Shown in pieces: positions 14,388-25,209 of a stretch of 64,000 nt of DNA. The number at the start of each line of letters is the position of its first letter. Position 1 is the stretch's first letter. The notes beneath the pieces were generated by a model that saw only the letters and a list, made by a program, of their open reading frames with translations, had not been told where the DNA came from and did no database searches. A program made the position numbers and the translations under genes. The stretch comes from Acanthopleura granulata (taxonomy: Eukaryota > Mollusca > Polyplacophora > Chitonida > Chitonidae), in the NCBI GenBank assembly GCA_016165875.1, contig JABBOT010000003.1, positions 26,182,983-26,246,982 on the forward strand, in the 5' to 3' direction.

Positions 14388-14456
14388 ATAATTTTGAGTA
14401 CGGCGTAAAACACCAATGAAATATATTTACCGGTGTTTTACGGCATACTCAAAAAT
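14388..14456. repeat. Inverted pair of SINE 3' tails (palindrome)
   Basis: ttgagtacggcgtaaaacacc is followed about 24 bases later by its inverse, ggtgttttacggcatactca. Each arm is the conserved tail of the SINE family seen in full at 24943 and 50508. The arms are joined tail to tail by an AT-rich spacer. The result can form a long hairpin. Confidence 0.85.
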
Positions 14457-16541
14457 ATTTACACATATTTCAAGATGAACGTGTACGTGTCGTTATACAC
14501 TGCTGTGTGCATAAGTGGGACGCTTTCTGGCTTTTGACAAACCTGCAACCCATGAAATCACTAGTAATCCCTTGATGATGGAAAATTGTCATGGCTAATT
14601 TCATCGTTATTGTGGGGCATGCGATAAAGACAGAGTTGTTGATCGAAGGCGGATTTGATGTCGGATCCATCAGTTAAGTAGTTCAGCGGGTGGCCCGTTT
14701 TGCATTCAAGTATCTTTGGCGCAATGCTATGAATCGCGCAATTTCTGCTGTCAATTTTAGCACACGTTCTCTTATATCTCTTTGCTAAGTAATACCGAAA
14801 ATCTTGTGGCCTGAATAACACATATACACAATGGAATTTTTCAATGCTTCTTTTCCTCTCTGTGATACATGGAGTGATGCATTATAATATCTATCAGTTA
14901 AATTTGGGCAATTATAAAGGGCCATCAAGTAATTTTTGCAGTGTTTTATATGTCATTTTTCAATTCAGTCCCTAGCTCTCGGTGGTGTTAACAAATCCCA
15001 TTTTGATTGAACAAATCATTTTGTCCAATCGGGATAGTCAAAATCCTTTGTGTCGGATTGGTTCACTCCAGATGTGTCGTGAAACAATCATATTATCTAT
15101 TGGATGATATGATTTAGTATGTTGTCAGCGGCAAGGACGTGTATGTCTTCACATCGTGCAGCAATTTATTGTAGGAGCAAGTGTCTGGGGTTGGGGAGAG
15201 AGGCGGAAGCAGACAGAAAACTTCATTCTTGCCTGACACTGAGTAGCGGCCTGTTTCTGACGCCCAGATGGCCACCAGCAACGTGCTACAGTAAACTCCA
15301 CTTTTCTCCAGCTTGTATATGGTTTTGTAGTAAACGTTAAAAGGTTGCTGTTGGTGGATTTGAACCCAGGTTCCCCCGGCCTCTACCCCGATTCACGAGT
15401 TGTTATTATGACCTCTTAAATGCTTTTTATAGCGATGTTTATAGGTCTGTTTGATATAAAATTCAAGTGATTTGAGTTTAAACTTTCGTGCATTTTGAGG
15501 GCATGCTGCTTTTCATCTGGAAGGAATTCATCAATAGAATACCGAGATACATTGGCTTATATCAAAGGAATATATGCATAATATGGGTTATACTGCATTC
15601 GTAACAAGGCGTTACCAAAGTTTCCCTGTATTGATAGTCCCATTCGAGGGAATACTCGGTGTGCCTTTCGATTATTATCATTTATTTAAATCATGAAAAA
15701 ATTTAATATTACCCCCAGACAATAACACTCTGTTATATTGCTTGAGAATAATGCAGCGATTGTACTGCATTACGACAAGAAAGAGTCTTATTTTCGCTGA
15801 TATCGGGCATTAGCTGAGAAATAATAAATGAAATTAACTTGTCTGGTGACAAGATGTATCTTCTTCAGCTCATGTACGTGGCTGTTTATAAATAGTTTGG
15901 TAGCAAGAGGAAACAAGATTATATTGTTTTGCCTTTCTCAGCATAGCGTATAATTATCTGCTAGATATGTGACTTGATATAGCGCACTTTTACGTGCCAT
16001 TCACAGTGGTCTATGTATATTTCTGGTCATATAGTTTGTGGTTAGAACCGAATATCAAAACAGTATCTTTAAATAATGCGTTTAAAAATTGTTGGGCGTA
16101 AATTACCTCACGTGGACACTGTTACCTTTGTGTTCTCTTGAAATTTTCACTAATTTTCACAAATGTTCACACATTTCACGAATACACACTGAGACATGGT
16201 TGCGAACAAACGAAGAAAAGCTTTTGAGTGCATCGGTTCAGAAGACTGTAGATATGGCCCATAACAAATTGGAATTCAAGTCGTTAAAGGAATTTAAGAG
16301 AAAGAATTTTTCAGAAACAGTTTTTACCGGTTGGAACTTGTGGATAGAAAAGCAAACAAACAAACAAAAAAAAAGCAGTGGATTACAGTAACGATTCAAG
16401 TAAGCTTGGGGCGTGTGGGTTGACACGTTTTAAACACTTACATGAACAGTTAGAATAAAACCCTAACAGTAAATTTACAATTGGCCCGATTTTATTGGTG
16501 ACATGTGACCATTTGCCTACTATCATATTCTCGTCTTATGT

Positions 16542-17010
16542 TGTTGGGTAGAAATCACAGCTATATTATTTGGGTACAAATCATGGTTATCTTATTGCCT
16601 GGAAATTACTGATATACTTTGGTAGAAATCACGGTTCTCTTGTGTGGTACAAATCACTGTTATGTAAATCTTACGGTTCTGTTACTGAGTCTAGAAATCA
16701 AGACTATATTATTCATTAGATATGGCAGTTGTTTTATTGGATAGAAATCAGAGTAATGTTATTGGGTAGAAATTACGGCTATGTTATTGAGTAGAAATCA
16801 TGGATTTGTCATTGTGCAGAAACCATGGCTTTGTTATTGGGTAGAAATCATGGATTTGTTATTGTGCAGAAATCACAGCTATGTTATAGGGTAGAAATCA
16901 CGGGTATGTTATTAGGTACAAATCAAAATTATGTTATTGGGTAGAGAGTTACGGTAATGTTATTGGGTAGAAATCGCGGATGTTTAATTGGGCAGAAATC
17001 ACGGGTTGAT
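16542..17010. repeat. 25-bp minisatellite array
   Basis: Degenerate tandem units of about 25 bp match tgttattgggtagaaatcac plus ggcta. They are most regular between about 16755 and 16990 and decay towards the left end. Roughly eighteen units can be followed. No coding role is visible. Confidence 0.9.
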
Positions 17011-20000
17011 ATTATCTGTTTTTAGGCGTTGGTTCGCATGCAGGGTCAAGGGTGCACAGGGTCACATGATGGAATGACTACCCGCATGCTGTCAAAAATG
17101 ATAAATTACCACCGACAGTTCCCACCGGATGTTTACCGTTTCAACAACAACGGCCATGTTTCAATGATTTCCTCTGAAATCCTAAGATAATACCTCCTAT
17201 CTCGGCGTTTCCTTTCTCTTTTAATTAAACCACAGCTGTGAGTTTCACACTGCCTTTGTTTCCTGATAGCACAGAAACTAGTTGCAAGGTGAAATAAGTT
17301 ATAAAACGATTTTATGTATGTGGCCAGTGTCGGATGCTCTCATAACTGCGGTTGTAAACCCTGGGCTGGCTGACGGCTTGGTATCGTGAGTCATGGAGGG
17401 TTCACATGCTCTTGGTTAACCAGTCTATTCCCCCGTCACAGACAAAGATACGTGTAACCTCTCCTCCACCCCTCTGCATACGCCCCAACTCTCTTCTATC
17501 CACTTTCATCTTATAGCCGGAGGTCATTGCAGTGCTTAGACGCTGTTCCAGGTTATGCCCGGACGCTCCCTCTAAAACAACTTCAGAATAACGTCACCCT
17601 CAAAGTCAGTTAATGTCAAAATGATTGAAATCATAGGGGATGTTTTCATAGAAGCCATATTCGTACTTTCTGTTTTCAAACCTTGCTATTTACAAGTGAG
17701 CCAACCAAATTACCTCGTCGGATTTTTTCGTGAGAACTAATGAAGTGCTACCTTGGTTCACTTGAAATGGTTACGATGAATAAAATCTAAGGTTTTGGTT
17801 CACAAAATTAATATCTGACTTAAAACTGTATTTAAAGTGTAGAGTTTTCCGTTAGTTTATTATTTATCCTATGAGCTGTGTTAACACCATAGTTAATTGT
17901 TACATCTTTGTTGTCCGAGGTGTATCCGGCGTAGGTTCATCCCAGATAATTTACCGACGAAGTGATAGTTAATGAGATATGGACCATGACTCAGACAGGA
18001 TATTTGGACAGAATATATACAAAATAGTTCACTGAGATAGTGCAAAAGATACGAAGGCCTGTGCAACGATGGTGGTATTGGAAGTGAACAGTAAGAGCGA
18101 TAACATAGCTATTGTTTTGGTGATCGATGTAAACAGGAATCCAGACAAGCACTTTCACTTTGGAGGAAAGTAAGTAGTGTTTAACTACAGGTATATACCT
18201 GAAAGCTCAAAAGCTGTCTGTGTTTTCACATGCTGTGTCTCGTATCTTACTTAAAGCTGATAAACAATCTTGAACCAGGACCTCCCATGTCTGAAAAACA
18301 TCTTCTCTGTGGTCTTCTATGAACGAACCTATAACAATGGCGAGTTCGAATCAGAGGTGAAGTAAATTTTGGCTGTTTTATCATGTGAAAGCCTTTGGGA
18401 AAATTTGTTTTAACAAGCCGATTCGGCATTGAAGGAATCAATTTTACAATTACCGTAAAATCTCGTCTTCTGCCACGTTAGCGTGCGAGAGTACCGCCTT
18501 GTCCCGTGTGAGCTCGTGAGATTAGCGAAATGCCGACTCGGCTTACATGTTGTTGGCATGAGAGGTCTTCATCGGTAACTTACGTTTAACCCACTTGTAC
18601 ACCTGGCGCACACCACCTGACTGTTGAACAGATAACGTTTAACGGTCTCAACGCATGTGTACTCTAAATACTTCCAAATATCGGGCAAGCAACCCCTTAT
18701 CTTGAAGGTTTTCGAATCTGTGCGTTTATATATTGTAAAATAGGTATACGTTTAACAAACGTGTATCAAGCAAAGATTATAATGAACTGAGTTACAGTTA
18801 GTACGAAAAGCAGTATGTTCGTGGGGGAATTTTTTGTGACGATAACCATGTCATAACAAATCTTCAGAACCCGTATTTGTTGTTCTTTTTTTAACTGGTA
18901 CATTATCTAGACGACAATCAGATTTTGCTTGTAACTTTCCCCACAAATCTGTATGCGGGGAAAAATGCGATATTTATACCAGGGGTACCAAAGAACACAT
19001 CACTGGAAGTAAAACAAGAGCCGTGTAATGACAGTGTGAGAGTTAGCAAATGGTCACACGTACAGCTGGTGCATCTTGTTAATTTACCTCAGTTATGATT
19101 TTATTCTAAGCGTTGATGCAAATGCTTTAAGAGTAGCATTTTACTATCTTGACGACTTGATTCTTATACCTGTACTCATTCAGTCTATTGTATTTCAGAG
19201 TATTTTGTCCAATACACGAGTGTAAGAGGCAGAACATACAATTCATTAAACTCATTGGACATTGTAAAGGCTGGAGGAACATTCTGCTTCTCAGCATATT
19301 CGAGCTCATGATGCCCCTTTGTTCGGCACGTCAAGATGTAGAGGCATATAGAGGCATGTGAACACATTCCCTGCAAGAACTGGAGTGACACTGAACCACT
19401 GTGAGCAGTTTCAAATCCTTTCAGTGATTCAAAAGCCAGTTTCAGTGGTGTCAAGACTTGTTAGAACGGTATGGAAGGGTCCAAGTGAAACGTTACCTGA
19501 ACTACAGCCCTTAAATAATGAGCGAATAATTTTTTAATGTTGATTAGCCATTGAATTGCGTCATTTACCTGCGTCAAACAAAAAACTACAGTTTATGCAC
19601 ACTGGGGTTACTGACACATTACACGGAGTAGCGGAAAACAGGCTGCTATTACATGTTTTAGAATGTTTAGATCTAAGGGAAACTGAATCCTGATCGACCT
19701 GCACGGTTTTTAAAGTCTATTTTGTTTATGTATTTGATTGGTTTTTATTGCCATGCTCAAGAATATTTCACTTCTGCACAGAAAGTCAGTTTCAAAGATG
19801 AACCAGGGCTCGGAGAGAAATCACTGTTTCTCGCCCCTTGGCTAAAAATCGCAGTTAATTCCGAGCGAGCTAGACTTACATTTGCAACGTGAGATATTCC
19901 GTATAGCGCATGAATCGTTCTCTACGCTTGTTCTACATCAGTGCCGCTATGAGATAAGCTTGACCTTTTGGAAACCGTGCGAGGCACGTAGCCTTGTTTA

Positions 20001-20367
20001 GACTTACCCTCAATATTGATGTCCTCGTGCAAAATTATAATCAACATTCGGCAATAAAAAAATTCAGGTGTCCGTTAGAATTCATTTTATACATTCTCCG
20101 GCTGAGTATCCATTTTTAATAGGAACAAAGGTCGAGACAGATTTTTGTATGTCTTCTGACATCCCTTCCTTCCTCATTACCGTAACCATGTTCACATTGG
20201 CGTTTTTCAGGATTTCTGCTAGTGGTGGCAGTGATTTAAAGAGAACGTACAGAGCCGAGCATGCGTTGTAGAGAGTATGGCAATTTGATTGATGAAGTGC
20301 TTCCGGCATGCATAAGTCATTAGTCACCTTGGCAAAGCTCTAAATGTATTTTCTTCTTGTTTTGCAG
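17011..20367. other. Stretch with no supported gene, upstream of the 203-residue gene
   Basis: No complete gene is seen. It may contain the promoter and non-coding first exon of the gene at 20443, because an acceptor site precedes that CDS. Two minus-strand open frames (19185-19454 and 20082-20327) have protein-like composition but no clear splice sites. A partial minus-strand SINE tail lies near 19725-19785. The motif gagagttagcaaatggtcac at about 19040 recurs near 46.2 and 48.4 kb. Confidence 0.45.
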
Positions 20368-20442
20368 ATTTGTGCAATGGCCGTCTTGTTGGAGTAGTTG
20401 CCCTTCAGACTGTCTAGAGAGTAGCGTCAATCCACTTACACA
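20368..20442 (+). other. 5' untranslated end of exon carrying the 203-residue CDS
   Basis: A good 3' splice site, ttttcttcttgttttgcag, ends at 20367. The sequence from 20368 to the ATG at 20443 contains in-frame stops, so it is untranslated. The transcript therefore has at least one upstream non-coding exon, which I could not place. Confidence 0.6.
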
Positions 20443-21054
20443 ATGGCGACGTCCAGTCAGGTGAAGGCGTCTGTGCAGGACCCCCTGTACCATTACGAGA
20501 CTCACTTCCCGGAAAAGGTCTCTTTGTTCCACAATAACCCGGAATACCCGCAACCGTTCAGCAAGAGGAAGAAACAGAGGCCGAGGTCGGGGCTTCGCTA
20601 CAAAACACAACCCGTCACCTTCGACGAGATACAGGAGGTGGACGAGGAGAACTTAGAGGAGTGCAAAAAAGACGGTCTGAAAAACCAGTTTCAGCAGTTC
20701 TCCCGTTCTATGGACGGTTTGTTGCCCAAAGCGATCGGTGGCCAGAGACCGAAACCCACCAAGTCTAAACCTCCCAAACCCACGCTACCCGTGCCCACGG
20801 AAATCCCACGGGCCGAAGAGAGACTGTCCGGCGGAGCTTCCAGCAAAGAGACGTCGCCCATGCCGTCCCCGGGGGTGGAAAACCCTAGCAAAGCCCCAAC
20901 CCCCTTTCCGGCGGTTAACGCCCCTCAAAACTTACCGTTCTCGACAAATGAGACAGACTATCGTCAGGGTCGGGCGGCTAAAGCCAGGGAGGCCCGAAAG
21001 GCTCGCCGTGGGAAATTAGGCAAGGACGAAAGGGCTGAATCGACGGATACTTAA
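20443..21054 (+). CDS. Uncharacterised 203-residue disordered protein
   Basis: This is an uninterrupted frame of 203 codons, more GC-rich than its surroundings and preceded by a strong splice acceptor 75 bases upstream. I do not recognise the family. Visible features are a tyrosine/proline-rich N-terminal segment (about 14-40, DPLYHYETHFPEK), a basic nuclear-localisation-like cluster KRKKQRPR (41-48), an acidic stretch around 60-73 (FDEIQEVDEENLEE), a lysine/proline-rich region with PxxP motifs (103-121), a serine/proline segment (130-165) and a highly basic C-terminus (176-197). There is no signal peptide, membrane segment or enzyme motif. Most of it should be disordered, with the N-terminal 75 residues the likeliest conserved part. 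The ATG is the first in frame after the acceptor. A possible polyadenylation signal (aataaa) lies near 21636. The frame is sound; the function is unknown. Confidence 0.8.
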   Translation: MATSSQVKASVQDPLYHYETHFPEKVSLFHNNPEYPQPFSKRKKQRPRSGLRYKTQPVTFDEIQEVDEENLEECKKDGLKNQFQQFSRSMDGLLPKAIGGQRPKPTKSKPPKPTLPVPTEIPRAEERLSGGASSKETSPMPSPGVENPSKAPTPFPAVNAPQNLPFSTNETDYRQGRAAKAREARKARRGKLGKDERAESTDT

Positions 21055-24000
21055 CGTGATCAGTAAACAAACAAAACCGCGCTCTCTGTTAAATATTTAA
21101 CTTTTCTTACTTATATTATTTTTAACACAGTAATATTTTGTCACAGGTTTTTCTTTTTGGTAATGTTGTGAATAATATTATGCAGCCTATGTGGTCATCA
21201 GTGTACATATCTCTATGTATGTAATGTCGGACTGTGGCTTTTGTGGGCTTTCTGTGTTTTTAGGTCTCAAACAGATGACAGGTGCTTTTGTTAAACGGTC
21301 CTCAGTGTTTTGATGATACCTGCTCGAAGAGCTTGTTGTGATTGATTGGTTAATAACAATGTTGCGTATCAAAAACACCTTAGTTTGCCTGCTAAGAGGA
21401 GCTGAGGCCATTCCTCGGACCCGCAAATTATGAGCAATTTCTGTGCAATACACGAAAGATAACTGCTGGATTTTTACATGATGCAATCGGATCCATGCGA
21501 CAAATTTGTCAACAGTTTTGTTCTTAAAGCGGATTACTGTGGCTTTCAAGAAAATCTTTAAAACAGCAAGTAGTTCTGTTTGTTACTCGGTTTGTTTGCT
21601 CCATATTTTCGATTAGCATTTCCATTTTTTTCTAAAATAAACGTCCCGAAACGTTTTTTTTTTCTGTTAAAATTTGGTTTAAACAAAAAATCTCAGGATA
21701 CATATAGTGGCCACCTAGGATTTCGACATTAGTACAACATAAAAATGACTTTTGCTTCATGAGTGTTTCTATTAGTACATACCTCTCCCAAAAGTGGCCA
21801 ATTGGTCTGTTCAGTGTGATAAAGACATGTAATTTAAGCGTCAATCTCCAGGTGACTTTATTATGTGGCAGCAAGATGCTAAACCTTTATTTCAAAGGAT
21901 TGGCTTTCTTATTTTCTTACATGATTCCGTCAACGAGGTTTAATATATCAACTAAGTGTAAATGACTTTTGACATCAACGGACCGTCCAAACCAAATGTC
22001 CTTAATCAGAACACTGACGTCATCTAGGGAACGGTCTGAAGTGGAATACACATGCGCTGATGTTAAGTGTTGTGACACTTGTCAGTGTTTTACTATGTAT
22101 GCCATAAGGGTAAGGGGATAATTAAGTCGAAGGTGTATTGAAATATTTTATACAAGTATACAACTAAAAATACTTGTTCCCATGATTGTCAATGATCGTC
22201 CGCAAACATTGGATGCTTTATTGAAAATGCTTAACTATGCATCCACTGAGCCGACATTCCTAACTTCCTTCTCCGTGCTTCTTCATTTATCTGTCTGCTG
22301 AACCATTATAATACGTGCATGTATGTCTTATACGACGACTTTTCGTCCCACAGTCTTTCAAAATAGTCAGTGGTGACTTCTGACAGAAATAAACTTAATT
22401 CCATGCAAGAATTAAAACTTATGATGCAAGTTACGCAGATCACCTGCTACAAATGTCCGTCACAACCCTGTATTATCTGTAAAGTACGCCCGATTATCTC
22501 CCTTTGCTGCGTTACCTTCGCAGAAAGCGCCGCGTAGTTCGTTTGAGTAAGGATTTGTATGGCGTGTCGGCCAAAACTTTCTGTATATACAGTATATCGC
22601 CGTTTATATAGATTACGTCGCATTCATGCGTGTCCTTGTGTTCATGTTCGGTTGTGTTTTGTAAAGCATTCTGCGAAGCGGGCTTGTGGAATGAGTGGTT
22701 TAGATGTATTTATGTATATTTATTTATAATCACTTGTTTACATGTTGGTTTGATTTTTGTTTCAATCGCTGTATATAAAGTGATAAATAAGGCATTTCAT
22801 GACTTTCTTGAATTTTTGTTTATTATCGAAAAACCCATTTGACACAAAGAATTCGACAGCAAATGACCAGACACATTGTTTTCCTTTGTCATAAAACACC
22901 ATGATAACATTTTAATTTCTTTATGGTGTGCGTGAATGAATCATACAAACATTGAAAGTTGATATTCAACAAAAACAGCCTCCTTTTAAAAAATGGAATT
23001 CCTCAAAAAGTTTGCGGCTGCTGCTTTAAGTCGGGAAGTTTATCAGGCTCTTGTGCAACGGCAATGCTTTCCTTACGCCCCTGTCCCATTTTCCTCCACA
23101 TGAATACGTGACTGGTGTGTTATAAGTGAAGTATACTGTGGAAAGGCATAAGAACTGACCTGTTTTGAGCATTATTTAGAACCCATGGCCACTATTATTT
23201 GGCACACTGTCCACCATATCAAAATGCTAATTTATTTGTTCCAAGAGAGAGGAATTTTGTCCGGAACTGGCGGTAAAATAAACAGACTGGAAAGGCTGTA
23301 CGCATTACTAGCATAGTTCTGTTGATTCTTCTGAGATGCCTAGACATTCTAACGCATTGTAGGCTCCACTCTTGTGAGTGTATTGCCAATACAGGCTCCG
23401 TGTAACGCATCGCTGTGAAAACATATATGTGACCCTACTCTTACCGTTACAGTCAAGTCATCAGCGCAAACTTTACCATGGAAACAAAAGGTAGAAACTG
23501 CCGAGGAGTTGTATGTATTGTTATTCAAGGCACTAAAAGGTTATTCTGGGCATGTTATATGTAGTTTTATATATACCGATATCTGTCTACCACAGACTGA
23601 AGTGCGTAGCTTAAAATCACAACGCAGAGGATGCAAGTCATAAGATTGGAAAATAGCTTAGAAGAAAGTCCATGGCTTCAGTACAAACAAGGCGACATTG
23701 AAACGAGACTTGAACGACAGCACGAGGTTCAGCCAAGATTCGGTCGATATGTGGAGTACAACGTGATATTTAGTCGAGATTCGATCTATATGTATGTTTG
23801 GTTGCAGAACGCACCTTACCTTAAAATTAAGACAGCTAGATTCCAGCGAGGACGCGACATTCAGTAAACGACGCCAGACTCATACGTGATCAAAACGATA
23901 TATTGGGAATGCATGTGGACTCACTGAAATTAGATTCACTGTGGCTATTTTACCAGCACAAAATCTGAAAACAGGTCATTAGACCGTTTGGGGGCACACA

Positions 24001-24942
24001 AGGAAGTCTCTCGGACTCCAGGTAAACTTAAAAAAAGGCTTATTCTCTAATCCTTCATGTAATCCCTGAATATATAATCTGTTTTACCACCGCTGATGGT
24101 TTAACAGGTTTGTTTCAAGGACGTAGTCTTAGAGGCTTAAACGGATGACGAACTACCGACAAAATGACATGTTATTTTCGACGCTTCATACATACCGTTT
24201 ATTTACTATCACTTACTTTTGAGCCAAATGCCAAACGCTCGAACAGACTGCTTCCCAAGCAGGTTTTGTGCTCCTTAAGTCGTTTAAAAAATCTCTGTCA
24301 AGGTAATTATACGTCTTAAGGCTCGACGAGAAAGTAATGAAAATTAATGATTTATTCTGTGGCTGGGACTGTATTGTGGATGTACTTGTTGCGTGATCGG
24401 TGTAAATACACTTTGAAGTCCTGCGGAACGTGTAAAACAGATGTGGTTACAAATATACCCGGTGTCATAATCCATACGAGACTTTCACATTTGCGTAATT
24501 ACTCAAAGTTATAGACTGCATGTACAGAGCGTTTTTACCGTTCTATAAACAAAGTGAAGGCGGTGAAACCTAGTTAGATTTACGAACTGGAAGACATTCA
24601 TCGTGCCGAGTGACGTATCCCTATGCGATTTACGACTTTTCAAGTGGGAAAAATACACCAGTTCAATTAAGATAGGAACTTCAAATCTCGAGTTCATAAA
24701 CAACACAATCGAGGTGTATACGTCCACAGTCTTTCATGTAGACCTACAAAGGGTTATGCAGAGTATAATTAAGATCCTGAATTTTTCAGGACGATGTCGT
24801 CAAATAAATACGTATGTTGGTTATAAGATTATTACCCTTCGAGGAGCAAAGATTTAAATTTCAACATTTATCAGGACCTATAGATGGAGCATAGAAATGA
24901 TCAGATGGTTTAGACAAAATGATAGGTTGGGGCAATCAACAG
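21055..24942. other. 3' UTR and gene-free stretch
   Basis: The first 580 or so bases are the probable 3' untranslated region of the 203-residue gene, up to an aataaa near 21636. Beyond that I see no exon with both coding character and splice sites, and no clear repeat array. Confidence 0.45.
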
Positions 24943-25209
24943 ATTGATTTATTTATTTCATTGGTGTTTTACGCCGTACTCAAAAATATTTCACTTACGC
25001 GACGGCGACCAGCATCATTGTGGGAGGAAACGGGGCAGAACTCGGGAAAAACCCAAGACTATCTGCAGGTTGCTGGCAGACCTTCCCACGTATGGCCGAA
25101 GAGTAAGCCAGAATAAGCTACACTTGCACTCACAAACACCACATTGGTGGGAAGCTTCTGGGTCATTGTACTGCGCTGGCGCGCTAGCCAGTTGAGCCAC
25201 GGAGTCCCC
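24943..25209 (-). mobile_element. SINE family A, near full length
   Basis: Read on the minus strand, it starts with a tRNA-like head (ctccgtggctcaactggcta, then gcgcgcc), passes through the family body (cttcccacgt, cctcccaca) and ends in the conserved tail (tgagtacggcgtaaaacacc) and a taaataaat repeat. This is the layout of a Pol III-transcribed, tRNA-derived SINE with a conserved 3' domain, resembling molluscan V-SINE-type elements. Confidence 0.85.

Larger units (their letters stand above)
11901..16541. other. Gene-free stretch
   Basis: No supportable gene. It includes a C-rich tract (12361-12410), a GT/G-rich tract (12586-12780) and paired inverted SINE tails (14388-14456). A stretch near 15345-15400 resembles an old tRNA-derived SINE head on the minus strand (gatttgaacccaggttcccc). 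Open frames reach at most 120 codons without recognisable domains. Confidence 0.5.

Noticed and set aside
14029..14391. 120-codon plus-strand open frame
   Set aside because: No recognisable domain, and it ends in the (attt)n SINE tail; probably chance.
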